From Prochlorococcus marinus bv. HNLC2 (GTDB lineage Bacteria > Cyanobacteriota > Cyanobacteriia > PCC-6307 > Cyanobiaceae), in contig GL947595.1 of the NCBI GenBank assembly GCA_000218745.1, positions 1,168,399 through 1,232,398 on the forward strand: a stretch of 64,000 nucleotides of DNA, given 5' to 3'. The notes below the pieces were generated by a model. The model was not told the DNA's origin. It saw only the letters and a list, made by a program, of their open reading frames with translations, and searched no databases. Positions 8,626 through 20,063 of this stretch are shown here, piece after piece. Numbering within the stretch: position 1 is the stretch's first letter; every line of letters starts with the position of its first letter. A program made the translations under genes and the position numbers.

Positions 8626-10632
8626 ATGGTCGCTGCTTCCGTTTCCTTGGAATCTCTCTGTGTAAATAGTATAAGAATGCTTGCTGTAGATGCAGTAAAT
8701 AAATCAAATAGTGGTCATCCTGGACTCCCAATGGGTTGCGCGCCAATGGGCTATGCCTTATGGCAAAACGTTATGAATCATAATCCAAATAATCCAAAAT
8801 GGTTTAATAGAGACCGTTTTGTTCTATCTGCTGGACATGGTTGTATGTTGCAATATTCTTTATTGCACCTCACAGGGTATAAATCGGTTTCAATTGATGA
8901 TATTAAAGAGTTTAGACAATGGGGGTCTAAAACCCCTGGCCACCCAGAAACATTTGAAACAGATGGTGTTGAAGTAACTACAGGCCCTTTGGGTGCTGGA
9001 ATTTCAAATGCGGTTGGATTAGCAATAGCTGAAGCTCATCTTGCAGCAAAATTTAATAAGCCAAATTTTGATATTGTAGACCACTATACATATGTCATTA
9101 TGGGTGACGGATGCAACCAAGAGGGAATATCTTCTGAAGCATGCTCACTAGCAGGCCATCTTAAACTTGGAAAATTAATTGCTCTTTACGACGACAATCA
9201 AATCACTATTGATGGAAGGACAGATGTATCCTTTACAGAAGACGTATTAAAAAGATATGAAGCTTATGGATGGCATGTCCAACATGTGGAGGATGGAAAT
9301 CATGATATTGAAGGGATAACAAAAGCAATTCAAGAAGCTAAATTAATCTCAGATAAGCCTTCAATAATAAAAATTTCTACAACTATAGGTTATGGCTCAC
9401 CTAACAAATCAGATACTGCAGGAATACATGGAGCTGCTATTGGACAAGAAGAAGCAGAATTAACGAGAAAGTTCCTTAATTGGGAGTATCCTCCTTTTGA
9501 GATACCAAATGAAGTTTATGAACATTTCAGACAAGCAATAGATAAAGGAGAGGAAGCAGAAAATAATTGGAACACAAAATTTGCAGAATATAAAAATAAT
9601 TTTCCAGAACAAGGGGCTGAATTAGAAAGGATGTTAAATGGAGAATTACCTAATGATTGGAATAAAGATTTACCAACATATACACCAGAAGATAAAGGAT
9701 TAGCCACAAGAAAACATTCACAAATATGTTTAGGAGCTTTAGGACCAAATGTTCCTGAGTTAATTGGAGGATCAGCTGATCTTACTCACTCTAATTACAC
9801 AGATATAAAAGGCGAGACCGGATCTTTTCAAGCCCACTCTCCGGAAAAAAGATATTTACATTTTGGCGTAAGAGAACACGCAATGGCAGCCATCCTAAAT
9901 GGGATTGCCTACCATAATAGTGGTTTGATCCCCTATGGAGGTACTTTCCTTGTATTTGCAGATTATATGAGAGGTTCAATGCGATTATCAGCACTAAGTG
10001 GTCTAGGGGTTATTTATGTCTTAACTCATGATTCTATTGGTGTTGGAGAAGATGGCCCTACTCACCAACCAGTTGAAACTATTCCTTCTTTGAGAGCAAT
10101 GCCAAATATGCTTGTTATTAGACCTGGCGATGGGAATGAGACTAGTGGTGCATATAAGATTGCAATTGAAAATAGAAATAGACCTTCCACTCTTTGCTTA
10201 AGTCGCCAAGGTATGCCTAACCAAAAAAATACATCAATTGATAAAGTTGCTCTAGGTGGTTATGTAGTCTCAGATTGTGAAGGAACTCCGGATGTCATAT
10301 TCATAGGAACTGGAAGTGAATTAAATCTTTGTATAGAGGCAAGTAAAGAAATTACTAAACTAGGCAAAAAAACGCGTGTGATTTCCATGCCATGTATTGA
10401 ACTTTTTGAAGAACAAGATTCTTCTTATAAAGAAAGTATCCTTCCAATGAATGTCAAGAAAAGAGTTGTGGTTGAAGCAGCACATTCTTTTGGATGGCAT
10501 AAGTACATAGGACTTGATGGCATTGCTATAACAATGGATAGATTTGGCGCCTCTGCTCCAGGAGGAACATGTTTAGAAAACTTTGGTTTCACAGTTGAAA
10601 ATGTTGTAAATAAAACCAAAGAAATCCTTTGA
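8626..10632 (+). CDS. tkt: Transketolase
   Basis: Thiamine-diphosphate enzyme that moves two-carbon units between sugar phosphates in the Calvin cycle and the pentose phosphate pathway. The 668-residue product is full length. Motifs include [16 protein letters not shown] near residue 27, the ThDP/Mg site GDGCNQEG (about 160), the substrate loop GSADLTHSN and the catalytic Glu in FGVREHAM (about 415). The C-terminal domain ends with [16 protein letters not shown]. Its ThDP dependence links it functionally to thiC, with which it is convergent (6 bases between stops). Confidence 0.98.
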   Translation: MVAASVSLESLCVNSIRMLAVDAVNKSNSGHPGLPMGCAPMGYALWQNVMNHNPNNPKWFNRDRFVLSAGHGCMLQYSLLHLTGYKSVSIDDIKEFRQWGSKTPGHPETFETDGVEVTTGPLGAGISNAVGLAIAEAHLAAKFNKPNFDIVDHYTYVIMGDGCNQEGISSEACSLAGHLKLGKLIALYDDNQITIDGRTDVSFTEDVLKRYEAYGWHVQHVEDGNHDIEGITKAIQEAKLISDKPSIIKISTTIGYGSPNKSDTAGIHGAAIGQEEAELTRKFLNWEYPPFEIPNEVYEHFRQAIDKGEEAENNWNTKFAEYKNNFPEQGAELERMLNGELPNDWNKDLPTYTPEDKGLATRKHSQICLGALGPNVPELIGGSADLTHSNYTDIKGETGSFQAHSPEKRYLHFGVREHAMAAILNGIAYHNSGLIPYGGTFLVFADYMRGSMRLSALSGLGVIYVLTHDSIGVGEDGPTHQPVETIPSLRAMPNMLVIRPGDGNETSGAYKIAIENRNRPSTLCLSRQGMPNQKNTSIDKVALGGYVVSDCEGTPDVIFIGTGSELNLCIEASKEITKLGKKTRVISMPCIELFEEQDSSYKESILPMNVKKRVVVEAAHSFGWHKYIGLDGIAITMDRFGASAPGGTCLENFGFTVENVVNKTKEIL

Positions 10633-10638
10633 GTTACT

Positions 10639-12024
<1,386 letters not shown>

Positions 12025-12056
12025 TCAAAAAGTTTATTACTAAGTTAGATCAAAAA

Positions 12057-12141
12057 TCCAGTTTCCCTTCGTCAGTATTAACTGAATCAGGTTCAAAGGG
12101 TATGATCTCAGCTTAGTTTCTAATGACTAAGCACCCCTAGC
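12057..12141 (-). promoter_or_regulatory. TPP (THI-box) riboswitch controlling thiC
   Basis: On the minus strand the leader carries the conserved TPP-aptamer blocks in order: GGGGTGC after the P1 strand CTAG, GCTGAGA, ACCC-TTTGAACCTGAT, a short P4/P5 hairpin (CAGTTAATACTG) and GAAGGGAAAC. P3 is formed by GCTTAG/CTAAGC, and P1 by CTAG with CTGG (one G-U pair). The aptamer ends about 45 bases before the thiC start. No clear terminator hairpin is visible in that spacer, so the output stage could be translational; this is inferred. Confidence 0.95.
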
Positions 12142-12212
12142 TTTAATTAATTAATAGCTATTTTTTAAAAAATAAACATCTATGAAATCGTATAAAATAA
12201 AAAATTTAGATT

Positions 12213-12428
12213 TTATTTATTTTTCTGAAAAAATTTTACTTTGTTCAAAATATCTTTTCTTTTTGACCTTCTATTTAATTCTTTCTCAATAATTAAGTAA
12301 AAACTAATCATTCCTAATGGCAAATAAAATATTTTTTTATTCTGAGATCTAAGAGTAAATCCACTAATCGCTATTAAAAGCATGAAAGGAGCAATTAAAC
12401 TATAAAAATATGCACTTTTCTTCTTCAT
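12213..12428 (-). CDS. Small predicted membrane protein
   Basis: The product is 71 residues, with two hydrophobic segments at about residues 8-26 and 33-47, flanked by strongly basic ends (MKKK; NRRSKRKDILNKVKFFQKNK). It is probably a small two-helix membrane protein. No family is recognised. It starts at ATG 12428, 12 bases after the stop of the M20 amidohydrolase on the same strand, so it is probably the tail gene of that unit. Its short length and AT-rich composition leave some doubt that it is translated. Confidence 0.6.
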   Translation of the reverse strand: MKKKSAYFYSLIAPFMLLIAISGFTLRSQNKKIFYLPLGMISFYLIIEKELNRRSKRKDILNKVKFFQKNK

Positions 12429-12440
12429 TAATTAATTCAA

Positions 12441-13601
12441 TCAATTATTTAGTTCAACTATAATATCAGCTAATAATTCAATACCCGTCCTTATCGCTTT
12501 TTCATCAGGATTAAATTCTGCACTATGTAAAGGCGAACATCCAAAATTTCCACTAACTCCAAGTCTAAACATTGCTCCTGGAACATAATTTAAGAATTCA
12601 GCAAAATCTTCAGCGCCTAATGAAGGCTTTTGTAGTTCAACAAGATTTTCATATCCAAATAATTTCAAAGTAGATTCTCTGATTACTCTATTTATCTCCG
12701 AATCATTGTTTACTGGAGGGGTTATTTTCCTGAATTTAACAATAGCTTCTGCACCACAATGGTTAGCAATAGAGGTTATATTTTCGTTAAGCCATTGTCC
12801 TAAATTATCAAATAAATTTAAATTTGTGCATCGAACTGTTCCCAGGATATTAACTTTTTCAGCGATAACATTATATGCACTACCTCCAATAATTTTGCCA
12901 AAGGTTATAACTACTGGATCTAAAGGATCTAATTTTCTTGTTATTGATTCTTGTATCCCAGAAATTATTTTTGCTGCGGTCCAAATAGCATCAACTCCTT
13001 CATGAGGCCTAGCTCCATGACCTGTTTTACCTCTTATTTCTATTGATAATTCTCCTGCTGCTGCAGTTAAACTTCCTTCTTTAATTCCAATCTTGCCTAC
13101 TAATAGATCAGGGAAAACATGAACTCCTACTATTTTAATTAAATCCTTTGTTACTCCATCTTCAATCATCCATCTCGCACCACTTGCTATCTCTTCAGCA
13201 GGTTGAAAAATCAGTCTTGTTCCGTATTGCAGCTTCATATCTTTAATCAAATGAGCGACTCCCAAGCCAATACAAGTATGAATATCATGACCACAAGCAT
13301 GCATTATGCCATCAATTTTTGAAGAGTAATTCAAATCAGTATTTTCATCAATCGGTAGTGCATCCATATCAACCCTTAATCCAATAAATCCATTCTTTTT
13401 AGGACCAAACTCTGCTACTACTCCTGTTCTTCCTATCGATTCACTTACATGCCATCCCATTTTTTTTAGATAACCTGCAACAAGAATCGCAGTCTGATGT
13501 TCCATACCACTCAATTCAGGATGAGCATGAATATGTCTTCTTAAATCTATAATTTCTTGAATTATTAAATCAATTTTTTTCTTATAATTATCATGTTGCA
13601 T
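12441..13601 (-). CDS. M20-family amidohydrolase / N-acyl-amino-acid hydrolase
   Basis: Metal-dependent hydrolase of the M20D group, which includes hippurate hydrolases, N-acetyl-diaminopimelate deacetylases and IAA-amino-acid hydrolases. The 386-residue product shows LRRHIHAHPELSG near residue 18, the metal-binding GLRVDMDALPI and MHACGHDIHT segments, the catalytic Glu pair in QPAEE, and a C-terminal LGAEDFAEF metal site. A dimerisation lid domain lies about residues 180-290. The physiological substrate cannot be read from sequence; salvage of acylated amino acids or peptides is plausible. Confidence 0.92.
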   Translation of the reverse strand: MQHDNYKKKIDLIIQEIIDLRRHIHAHPELSGMEHQTAILVAGYLKKMGWHVSESIGRTGVVAEFGPKKNGFIGLRVDMDALPIDENTDLNYSSKIDGIMHACGHDIHTCIGLGVAHLIKDMKLQYGTRLIFQPAEEIASGARWMIEDGVTKDLIKIVGVHVFPDLLVGKIGIKEGSLTAAAGELSIEIRGKTGHGARPHEGVDAIWTAAKIISGIQESITRKLDPLDPVVITFGKIIGGSAYNVIAEKVNILGTVRCTNLNLFDNLGQWLNENITSIANHCGAEAIVKFRKITPPVNNDSEINRVIRESTLKLFGYENLVELQKPSLGAEDFAEFLNYVPGAMFRLGVSGNFGCSPLHSAEFNPDEKAIRTGIELLADIIVELNN

Positions 13602-13612
13602 AGCTTAATAAC

Positions 13613-14350
13613 TTACTTAATAGAAATAAATTTCATTAGATCATCTACTGGAGCTGGAGGCCATCTTCTAACCTCTAAAAGCCATTCCTCTTGTGCATAG
13701 CGTGGATCAAGTTCCACTGCTGCAATCCAATTACTTTCAGCTTCACCAGATTTTCCCTTTGACCATTGTAATGCTGTTAATGCTGCTCTGGCATCTGCGA
13801 ATGTAGGGTATCGCCTAATCAATTTCCTCAGTTCTTTTTCTGATGCTTCAAAATTCCCTAACTGATAATTGGCTAAAGCTTCACTTGAACGAGCCATCGC
13901 AAATCCAGGGTTATATTGAGCAGCTTGATAAAATAAACTTCTAGCTTTTTCCCAATCATTTAAAGAACCCTCAACATTTGCCAAATTATACAAGGCTGAA
14001 AAGTTTTCTTTATCTTTAGAAATTACATATAAATAATCTTCTTTAGCTTGAAGCCAAAGTCCTAAAGATTCATTTGCAATTCCTCTATTTATATAGGGAT
14101 CTAATTCACTGGGATTTAGTTCAATAGCCCTATTTTGATCAATAATTGATCCTTTTGGATCACCTACAACAAGTTTTACATTTCCTCTGTTACTTAATGC
14201 TGCAGGATCATCAGGATAAGTGTCTAAATAATCATTCCATTTATCCAATGCATTATCAAATTGACCTTCAGAACTGAAATTCAAAGCTTCTCGAAATAAT
14301 AATTCTCTTGAATCAAGAGCATAAGTTGGCGATATGTGAAGAACAATCAA
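13613..14350 (-). CDS. TPR-repeat protein, exported or membrane-anchored; signal peptide probably frameshifted
   Basis: Contains about five tetratricopeptide repeats (residues ~15-215), including the clear unit AALSNRGNVKLVVGDPKGSI, and so is probably a protein-protein scaffold. The open frame starts only at TTG 14350 and begins within a hydrophobic stretch ending SPTYALDS, which resembles the end of a signal peptide. An ATG at 14391 in another frame encodes MKNRNFSLIILF, then hits TGA at 14349-14347. One extra T in the TTTT run near 14355-14358 would join the two frames into a complete signal peptide. A one-base loss, a sequencing error or recoding are all possible. It follows the ruvB stop by about 16 bases if the ATG is used. 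Confidence 0.85.
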   Translation of the reverse strand: MIVLHISPTYALDSRELLFREALNFSSEGQFDNALDKWNDYLDTYPDDPAALSNRGNVKLVVGDPKGSIIDQNRAIELNPSELDPYINRGIANESLGLWLQAKEDYLYVISKDKENFSALYNLANVEGSLNDWEKARSLFYQAAQYNPGFAMARSSEALANYQLGNFEASEKELRKLIRRYPTFADARAALTALQWSKGKSGEAESNWIAAVELDPRYAQEEWLLEVRRWPPAPVDDLMKFISIK

Positions 14351-14406
14351 AAGTAAAATAATATAATAAGAGAGAAATTTCTATTCTTCATTCACTTTAA
14401 AAATAA

Positions 14407-15456
14407 TTATTGACTGGATTTATTAATATACTCTTCACCTAAAGGATTTAAGATTCTTCCTCTAGGAGTTCTGGATATAAAACCTAATTGTAATAAATAA
14501 GGTTCTACAATTAATTCTAGCATTGATGGATCTTCATTTAATCCTGCTGCTATTGAGTCTAATCCCATTGGTCTTCTGTTTATCTGAAGTAGATTTATAA
14601 ATTTCCTATCTGTTTCATCTAATCCATAACAATCAATATTCTGACATTTCATAACCTGTTGAGCTATTTCTGGAGAAATATTATTATTTTTTTCAACTAC
14701 CTGAGAATAGTCTCTAACCCTTTTTAAAAGTCTTAAAGCAATTCTTGGAGTACCTCTAGAGCAATTAGCTATTATTAGGCTCGCTTCTTTATGTAATCTA
14801 ATATCTAATGTAGAGGCAAAACTTGAAATAATATCTTGTAATTCGGTTGAAGAATATAGATTAATCTTATGAGAGATACCAAATCGATCTCTTAATGGAC
14901 TACTTATTGATCCAACTTTTGTAGTTGCTCCAATTAAAGTAAATCTCGGCAAACTTATACTCCTTGATCTAGTACCTCTATTAGCACCAACAGTAAGATC
15001 CAATTTATAATCTTCCATAGCTGAATATAAAATCTCTTCAGTTAATTTATTTAATCTATGAATTTCATCTATAAATAATATCTCATTTTCTTTTAATCCC
15101 AATAACAAACCAACAATATCCCTAGGCCTTTCTATAGATGAAGCATTTGTCATTTTACACTTTGTTTTCATTTCATTAGCCATTAATAAGGCTAAAGATG
15201 TCTTGCCTAAACCAGGTTGACCATAAAAAAGGACATGATCTAAACATTCTTTTCTATACAATGATGCGTCAATAGCAATCCTCAAAGAATCTTTTAATTT
15301 TTCATGTCCTATAAATTCTTGCAGCAACTGCGGACGATAGGCATTTGTAATCGAAGGTGACTTCTCCTCTGCTATTGCTTCAGAACTAACAATCCTTAAT
15401 GCTTTATTAGAGCGTGGAGAATTAGATTCGTTTAAACTTGAAGAAATAATTGCCAT
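14407..15456 (-). CDS. ruvB: Holliday junction branch migration helicase RuvB
   Basis: ATPase motor that drives branch migration of Holliday junctions with RuvA. The 349-residue product has Walker [10 protein letters not shown] (near residue 80), Walker [10 protein letters not shown] (near 128), the sensor I region LIGATTKVG and arginine-finger segment [10 protein letters not shown]. The C-terminal winged helix ends [16 protein letters not shown]. The N-terminus carries a ~35-residue polar extension before the [15 protein letters not shown] core. It is divergent from smpB, with about 50 bases between starts. Confidence 0.97.
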   Translation of the reverse strand: MAIISSSLNESNSPRSNKALRIVSSEAIAEEKSPSITNAYRPQLLQEFIGHEKLKDSLRIAIDASLYRKECLDHVLFYGQPGLGKTSLALLMANEMKTKCKMTNASSIERPRDIVGLLLGLKENEILFIDEIHRLNKLTEEILYSAMEDYKLDLTVGANRGTRSRSISLPRFTLIGATTKVGSISSPLRDRFGISHKINLYSSTELQDIISSFASTLDIRLHKEASLIIANCSRGTPRIALRLLKRVRDYSQVVEKNNNISPEIAQQVMKCQNIDCYGLDETDRKFINLLQINRRPMGLDSIAAGLNEDPSMLELIVEPYLLQLGFISRTPRGRILNPLGEEYINKSSQ

Positions 15457-15506
15457 AATGCAAGATTAATAGCAATTTCAATTTGGAGAAACGTTTTTTA
15501 AACAAA

Positions 15507-15980
15507 ATGGTAAAAAAATCACAAAAAGATTCTCTACTTAAACCTCTTGCTCAGAATAAATATGCCAAATTTCAATATAATATTATAGAAACAATCGAAT
15601 CAGGGATTGAACTTTTAGGTACTGAGGTTAAATCAATTAGAAGCGGAAAAGTAAATTTAAGGGATGGATATTGTACCTTTAGAGATGGAGAAATATTACT
15701 CAAAAATGTCCACATATCACCACATAAAAATGTAGGGACATATTTCAATCATGATCCTTTACGAGAAAGAAAACTTTTAATACATAAGAAGGAAATTATA
15801 AAATTAAAAATGAGTGCTGAAAAGAAAGGCTTAACTATTGTCCCATTATCGATTTACCTTAAAGGATCATGGATCAAGCTAAGAATAGGAGTAGGCAAAG
15901 GGAAAAAATTACATGACAAGCGTCAAGCAGATAAGACTAAAAATATTCAAAAACAAATACGTTCAGCCTTAGCTAGATAA
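15507..15980 (+). CDS. smpB: SsrA (tmRNA)-binding protein SmpB
   Basis: Partner of tmRNA in trans-translation, which rescues stalled ribosomes. ATG 15507 (MVKKSQKDS) is preferred over an upstream TTG at 15483, because SmpB proteins normally start with a short basic peptide just before the [10 protein letters not shown] core; it gives 157 residues. Core motifs are [23 protein letters not shown] and KLLIHKKEI, with the basic C-terminal tail [13 protein letters not shown] that enters the decoding centre. tmRNA itself was not found in this window. Confidence 0.96.
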   Translation: MVKKSQKDSLLKPLAQNKYAKFQYNIIETIESGIELLGTEVKSIRSGKVNLRDGYCTFRDGEILLKNVHISPHKNVGTYFNHDPLRERKLLIHKKEIIKLKMSAEKKGLTIVPLSIYLKGSWIKLRIGVGKGKKLHDKRQADKTKNIQKQIRSALAR

Positions 15981-15992
15981 TTATTAAAATAA

Positions 15993-16241
15993 TTAAGGAT
16001 CCAAACTGACTGATTCAGGGGGAGGAGAAGGATCAGGATCTGCTATTAACATGTGTTGTAAAACTATTTCTGGTCTTTCGCTATCTCTCCAGCGAATTTT
16101 ATATGCAGGCATTTTGGTACCTCTGCTAGTAGTTTGTTCCACTGGTTCCATTACCCAGCCTCTTCTAGATCGGCCTTGAGGATTTCTTTTAACAACTGCA
16201 TCTGTGTGCTTGAAGCGAAAACCAACACGTTCACCACTCAT
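15993..16241 (-). CDS. Conserved hypothetical protein, basic with Pro-rich tail
   Basis: No named family recognised. The 82-residue product is soluble and basic (RFKHTDAVVKRNPQGRSRRGWVMEP), with a central KMPAYKIRWRDSERPEIVLQHML segment that reads as a small beta-barrel, and ends in a Pro/Ser tail (DPDPSPPPES). The high content of Arg, Trp and Pro, unlike random AT-rich frames, supports a real gene. It sits between convergent smpB (12 bases) and upstream lysS on the same strand (54 bases), so it may be divergently placed in the lysS transcript. Confidence 0.82.
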   Translation of the reverse strand: MSGERVGFRFKHTDAVVKRNPQGRSRRGWVMEPVEQTTSRGTKMPAYKIRWRDSERPEIVLQHMLIADPDPSPPPESVSLDP

Positions 16242-16295
16242 TTAACATAATTCGTATTGGACCTATATTTATTTTACTTCATCCAAGGTAAATTT

Positions 16296-17810
<1,515 letters not shown>

Positions 17811-17857
17811 AATTTAAATTACAAATGTTTTACTTAATTAAGTTATCAGAATAACTT

Positions 17858-18604
17858 TCAACTTGCCAAAGTTGTTGCTGTTTCTCCAACCCTCTGTGAG
17901 GCATAGCCTATACCCCTTACTGTAAGTATTAACTCAGGATTCCTGGGATCAGGTTCTAATTTTCCTCTTAATCTTGCCACATAAACATCAACTACTCTCA
18001 AATCAGCAGCTCTTCTTGGTGGATAACCCCATAACTGTTCTAATATTTCGGCTCTAGGAACAACTTTTCCAGGTTCATCAAACAAAAGTTCTAAAAGACT
18101 AAATTCTGTATAGGTGAGACTTATTCTTTCACCAGCTCTGGATACTTGTCTCCTATTGGTATCAACAACTAAATTACCAAATTTCATAACCCCTTTACCG
18201 GACGGAACTTCTTTAGTTTCTGTTACTGAGATCGCAGGTCCCATTCTTCTTAAAATAGTTGCAATTCTCGCTTCAAGCTCTTTTGGACTAAAAGGCTTAG
18301 AAAGATAGTCATCAGCTCCTAAATCTAATCCAGCTACTCTTTCGGATATAGCCTCTAGAGCCGTAAGAAATATTATAGGAACAACGGACTCAGCTCTAAT
18401 TCTTCTACAAACAGCAAATCCATCCATCTTGGGAAGCATCACATCTAAAACTATTAGATCAGGGGATTCTTTATGAAAAGCTTCAATAGCTTCTTCTCCA
18501 TTAGTTGCAGAAAAAACTTCATAACCAGCCAATTGAAGTCTTGTGACTAAAACCTTCAGTACGGCTGGTTCATCATCAACAACTAATATACTTGCTTTTG
18601 ACAT
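17858..18604 (-). CDS. OmpR/PhoB-family response regulator (RpaB/SrrA-like)
   Basis: DNA-binding two-component regulator of 248 residues. The receiver domain (about 1-120) has the acidic pair DDE, the phospho-acceptor Asp in LIVLDVMLPKMDGF (near residue 53), the Thr in FLTA and the Lys in YLSKPFSP. A winged-helix domain (about 140-240) has the tail VDVYVARLRGKLEPDPRNPELILTVRGIGY. It resembles the cyanobacterial RpaB group, which controls photosynthesis genes in response to light, but the receiver differs from the RpaB sequences I recall and may be a close paralogue. No kinase gene is adjacent, as is usual in these genomes. Confidence 0.9.
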   Translation of the reverse strand: MSKASILVVDDEPAVLKVLVTRLQLAGYEVFSATNGEEAIEAFHKESPDLIVLDVMLPKMDGFAVCRRIRAESVVPIIFLTALEAISERVAGLDLGADDYLSKPFSPKELEARIATILRRMGPAISVTETKEVPSGKGVMKFGNLVVDTNRRQVSRAGERISLTYTEFSLLELLFDEPGKVVPRAEILEQLWGYPPRRAADLRVVDVYVARLRGKLEPDPRNPELILTVRGIGYASQRVGETATTLAS

Positions 18605-18633
18605 AGATCGAAAGTGATTAACTAATTGGTTTC

Positions 18634-18653
18634 AAAGCGAGAATCGCTTTATA
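18634..18653 (-). promoter_or_regulatory. Palindrome over likely -10 of the response regulator gene
   Basis: AAAGCGA (18634-18640), three bases, then TCGCTTT (18644-18650) form a perfect 7-base inverted repeat that is GC-richer than its surroundings. On the minus strand the hexamer TATAAA (18653-18648) overlaps its edge and would act as a -10, placing transcription start near 18641 and a leader of about 37 bases before the ATG at 18604. The repeat could be an operator or a leader hairpin. No T-run follows on the minus strand, so it is not a terminator of the usual kind. Confidence 0.45.
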
Positions 18654-18799
18654 AGATTATTTATTTAATCTAACAAGTAAAAATATAACATTAAGCACTC
18701 ACATAGTTATATCTTCAATATCTACAAATTTTTTTTATTATTCAGATCCAAAGTTTATGAAAAACATATAAGAAATGAAAATTTCAATAAAAAATTAAT

Positions 18800-19309
18800 T
18801 TAAAACGGATTTTTTTTTAAATTTTTTGAGAAAAACTTATAAAGGCAAATGCTTAAAACAGGAGCGAACAATCCTGTTAGCAAAATCTGGCCGAATATAT
18901 TTTTTAAACCAAAAGAGAAAAGCCAATCAGGATTTTTTTGATAATTATTTAATATAAGTTGAAGAAAATAAATCAAACCACAAATTAAACTTCCCAATGA
19001 AGCTAATAAACCATATTGATATCTATACTTTAAGGTCCCTAATTTACCAAACCAAAATCCACAAATTAACAAACCTGGTACTTGTGTATAAATATCATTA
19101 TTTATTGAGTCCAAAATTATACCAATAATGAAACCAATGATTAATCCATTAATTGGTCCATTCAAAATTGACCAGGGCAATAACCAAAAAATTGGCCAAT
19201 AAGGTTGAACTCCCATTACCGAAAACCAAATTGGATTCCATAAAGATAATAGAGGTATTAGTAAAAATGATAATAATGAATAATTATTTTTTATTAATGA
19301 GAAATTCAT
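18800..19309 (-). CDS. mreD: Rod shape-determining protein MreD
   Basis: Integral membrane partner of MreB and MreC in the elongation machinery for lateral wall growth. ATG 19309 (MNFSLIKNNY) overlaps the mreC stop by one base (TAATG), so it is preferred to a TTG at 19339; the product is 169 residues. It has about five hydrophobic segments with short loops (for example ILNGPINGLIIGFIIGIILDSI) and little else, as is usual for MreD, which is weakly conserved. Its place after mreB and mreC is the main support. Confidence 0.85.
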   Translation of the reverse strand: MNFSLIKNNYSLLSFLLIPLLSLWNPIWFSVMGVQPYWPIFWLLPWSILNGPINGLIIGFIIGIILDSINNDIYTQVPGLLICGFWFGKLGTLKYRYQYGLLASLGSLICGLIYFLQLILNNYQKNPDWLFSFGLKNIFGQILLTGLFAPVLSICLYKFFSKNLKKNPF

Positions 19310-20058
19310 TATATTTTTGTTTTTAATATTTGGACCCAATCTATGGCTTGTGGATTTGCAAGTAATTGAACGTTTGCAGTAGTAGTTGGTCGAGAATCTT
19401 GATTTATTGATTCAATTATTCCTATTGGAATATTTGGCGGTAATAATGTACTTGCTGGGGAGGACAATATCAAATCACCAACTTTAATATCTATATCCTT
19501 AGAATAAAAAATCATTTTAGGTGAATCATTTCCTACTCCAACGATTAATCCATGAATATTTATTCGCTGGACCCAAGCCCCAACTTGACTTTCTGATGAT
19601 GTTAAAAGCTTTACTGATGAAGTAAAAATAGAAACATCATCAATAAGCCCTATTAATCCGCCTGGGCCAACCACAGCATCCCCTATTGTTACTCCATTCC
19701 TCGATCCTTTATTAAGAATTATTTTTCTCCACCAACTTCCTGTATTTCTAGAAATAACCGATGAATCAATTTTTAAATCATCTGTTGTTTTTTTAAGAGA
19801 CAAAAGAGACCTTAGCCTTAAATTATCCTTTTCTAATTGTTTTAATTTTGTATTTAATTCCTTGTCATAGCTTTCTAACAATAATTCTCTTTGAAATTGT
19901 CCAGGCCAAAAAGGCTTTGAAAGAAAGTAATAAATATCTCGATAAATAAGGCTTTTAGAAAATCTTACAAAGACAATTAAAAATAAAAATATCAATAAAA
20001 ACCATAGATTTTTATTATTCCACCAACGAGAAGTAGTTATTCGCCGGGTTTTATTCAT
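19309..20058 (-). CDS. mreC: Rod shape-determining protein MreC
   Basis: Bitopic membrane protein whose periplasmic part binds penicillin-binding proteins and links them to MreB. The 249-residue product has a short basic cytoplasmic start (NKTRRITTSRWWNNK), a membrane helix at about 17-33, a coiled coil near 60-85 (ELNTKLKQLEKDNLRLRSLL), and the beta-rich domain with the family motifs SRNTGSWWRKIILNKGSRNGV and GDAVVGPGGLIG. It follows mreB by 5 bases and is followed by mreD with a one-base overlap. Confidence 0.95.
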   Translation of the reverse strand: MNKTRRITTSRWWNNKNLWFLLIFLFLIVFVRFSKSLIYRDIYYFLSKPFWPGQFQRELLLESYDKELNTKLKQLEKDNLRLRSLLSLKKTTDDLKIDSSVISRNTGSWWRKIILNKGSRNGVTIGDAVVGPGGLIGLIDDVSIFTSSVKLLTSSESQVGAWVQRINIHGLIVGVGNDSPKMIFYSKDIDIKVGDLILSSPASTLLPPNIPIGIIESINQDSRPTTTANVQLLANPQAIDWVQILKTKI

Positions 20059-20063
20059 TCAAT

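Noticed and set aside
15483-15506. TTG start for smpB
   Set aside because: ATG 15507 gives the usual short basic SmpB start; the extra residues do not look conserved.
19310-19339. TTG start for mreD inside mreC
   Set aside because: An ATG overlapping the mreC stop by one base is a better translational junction.
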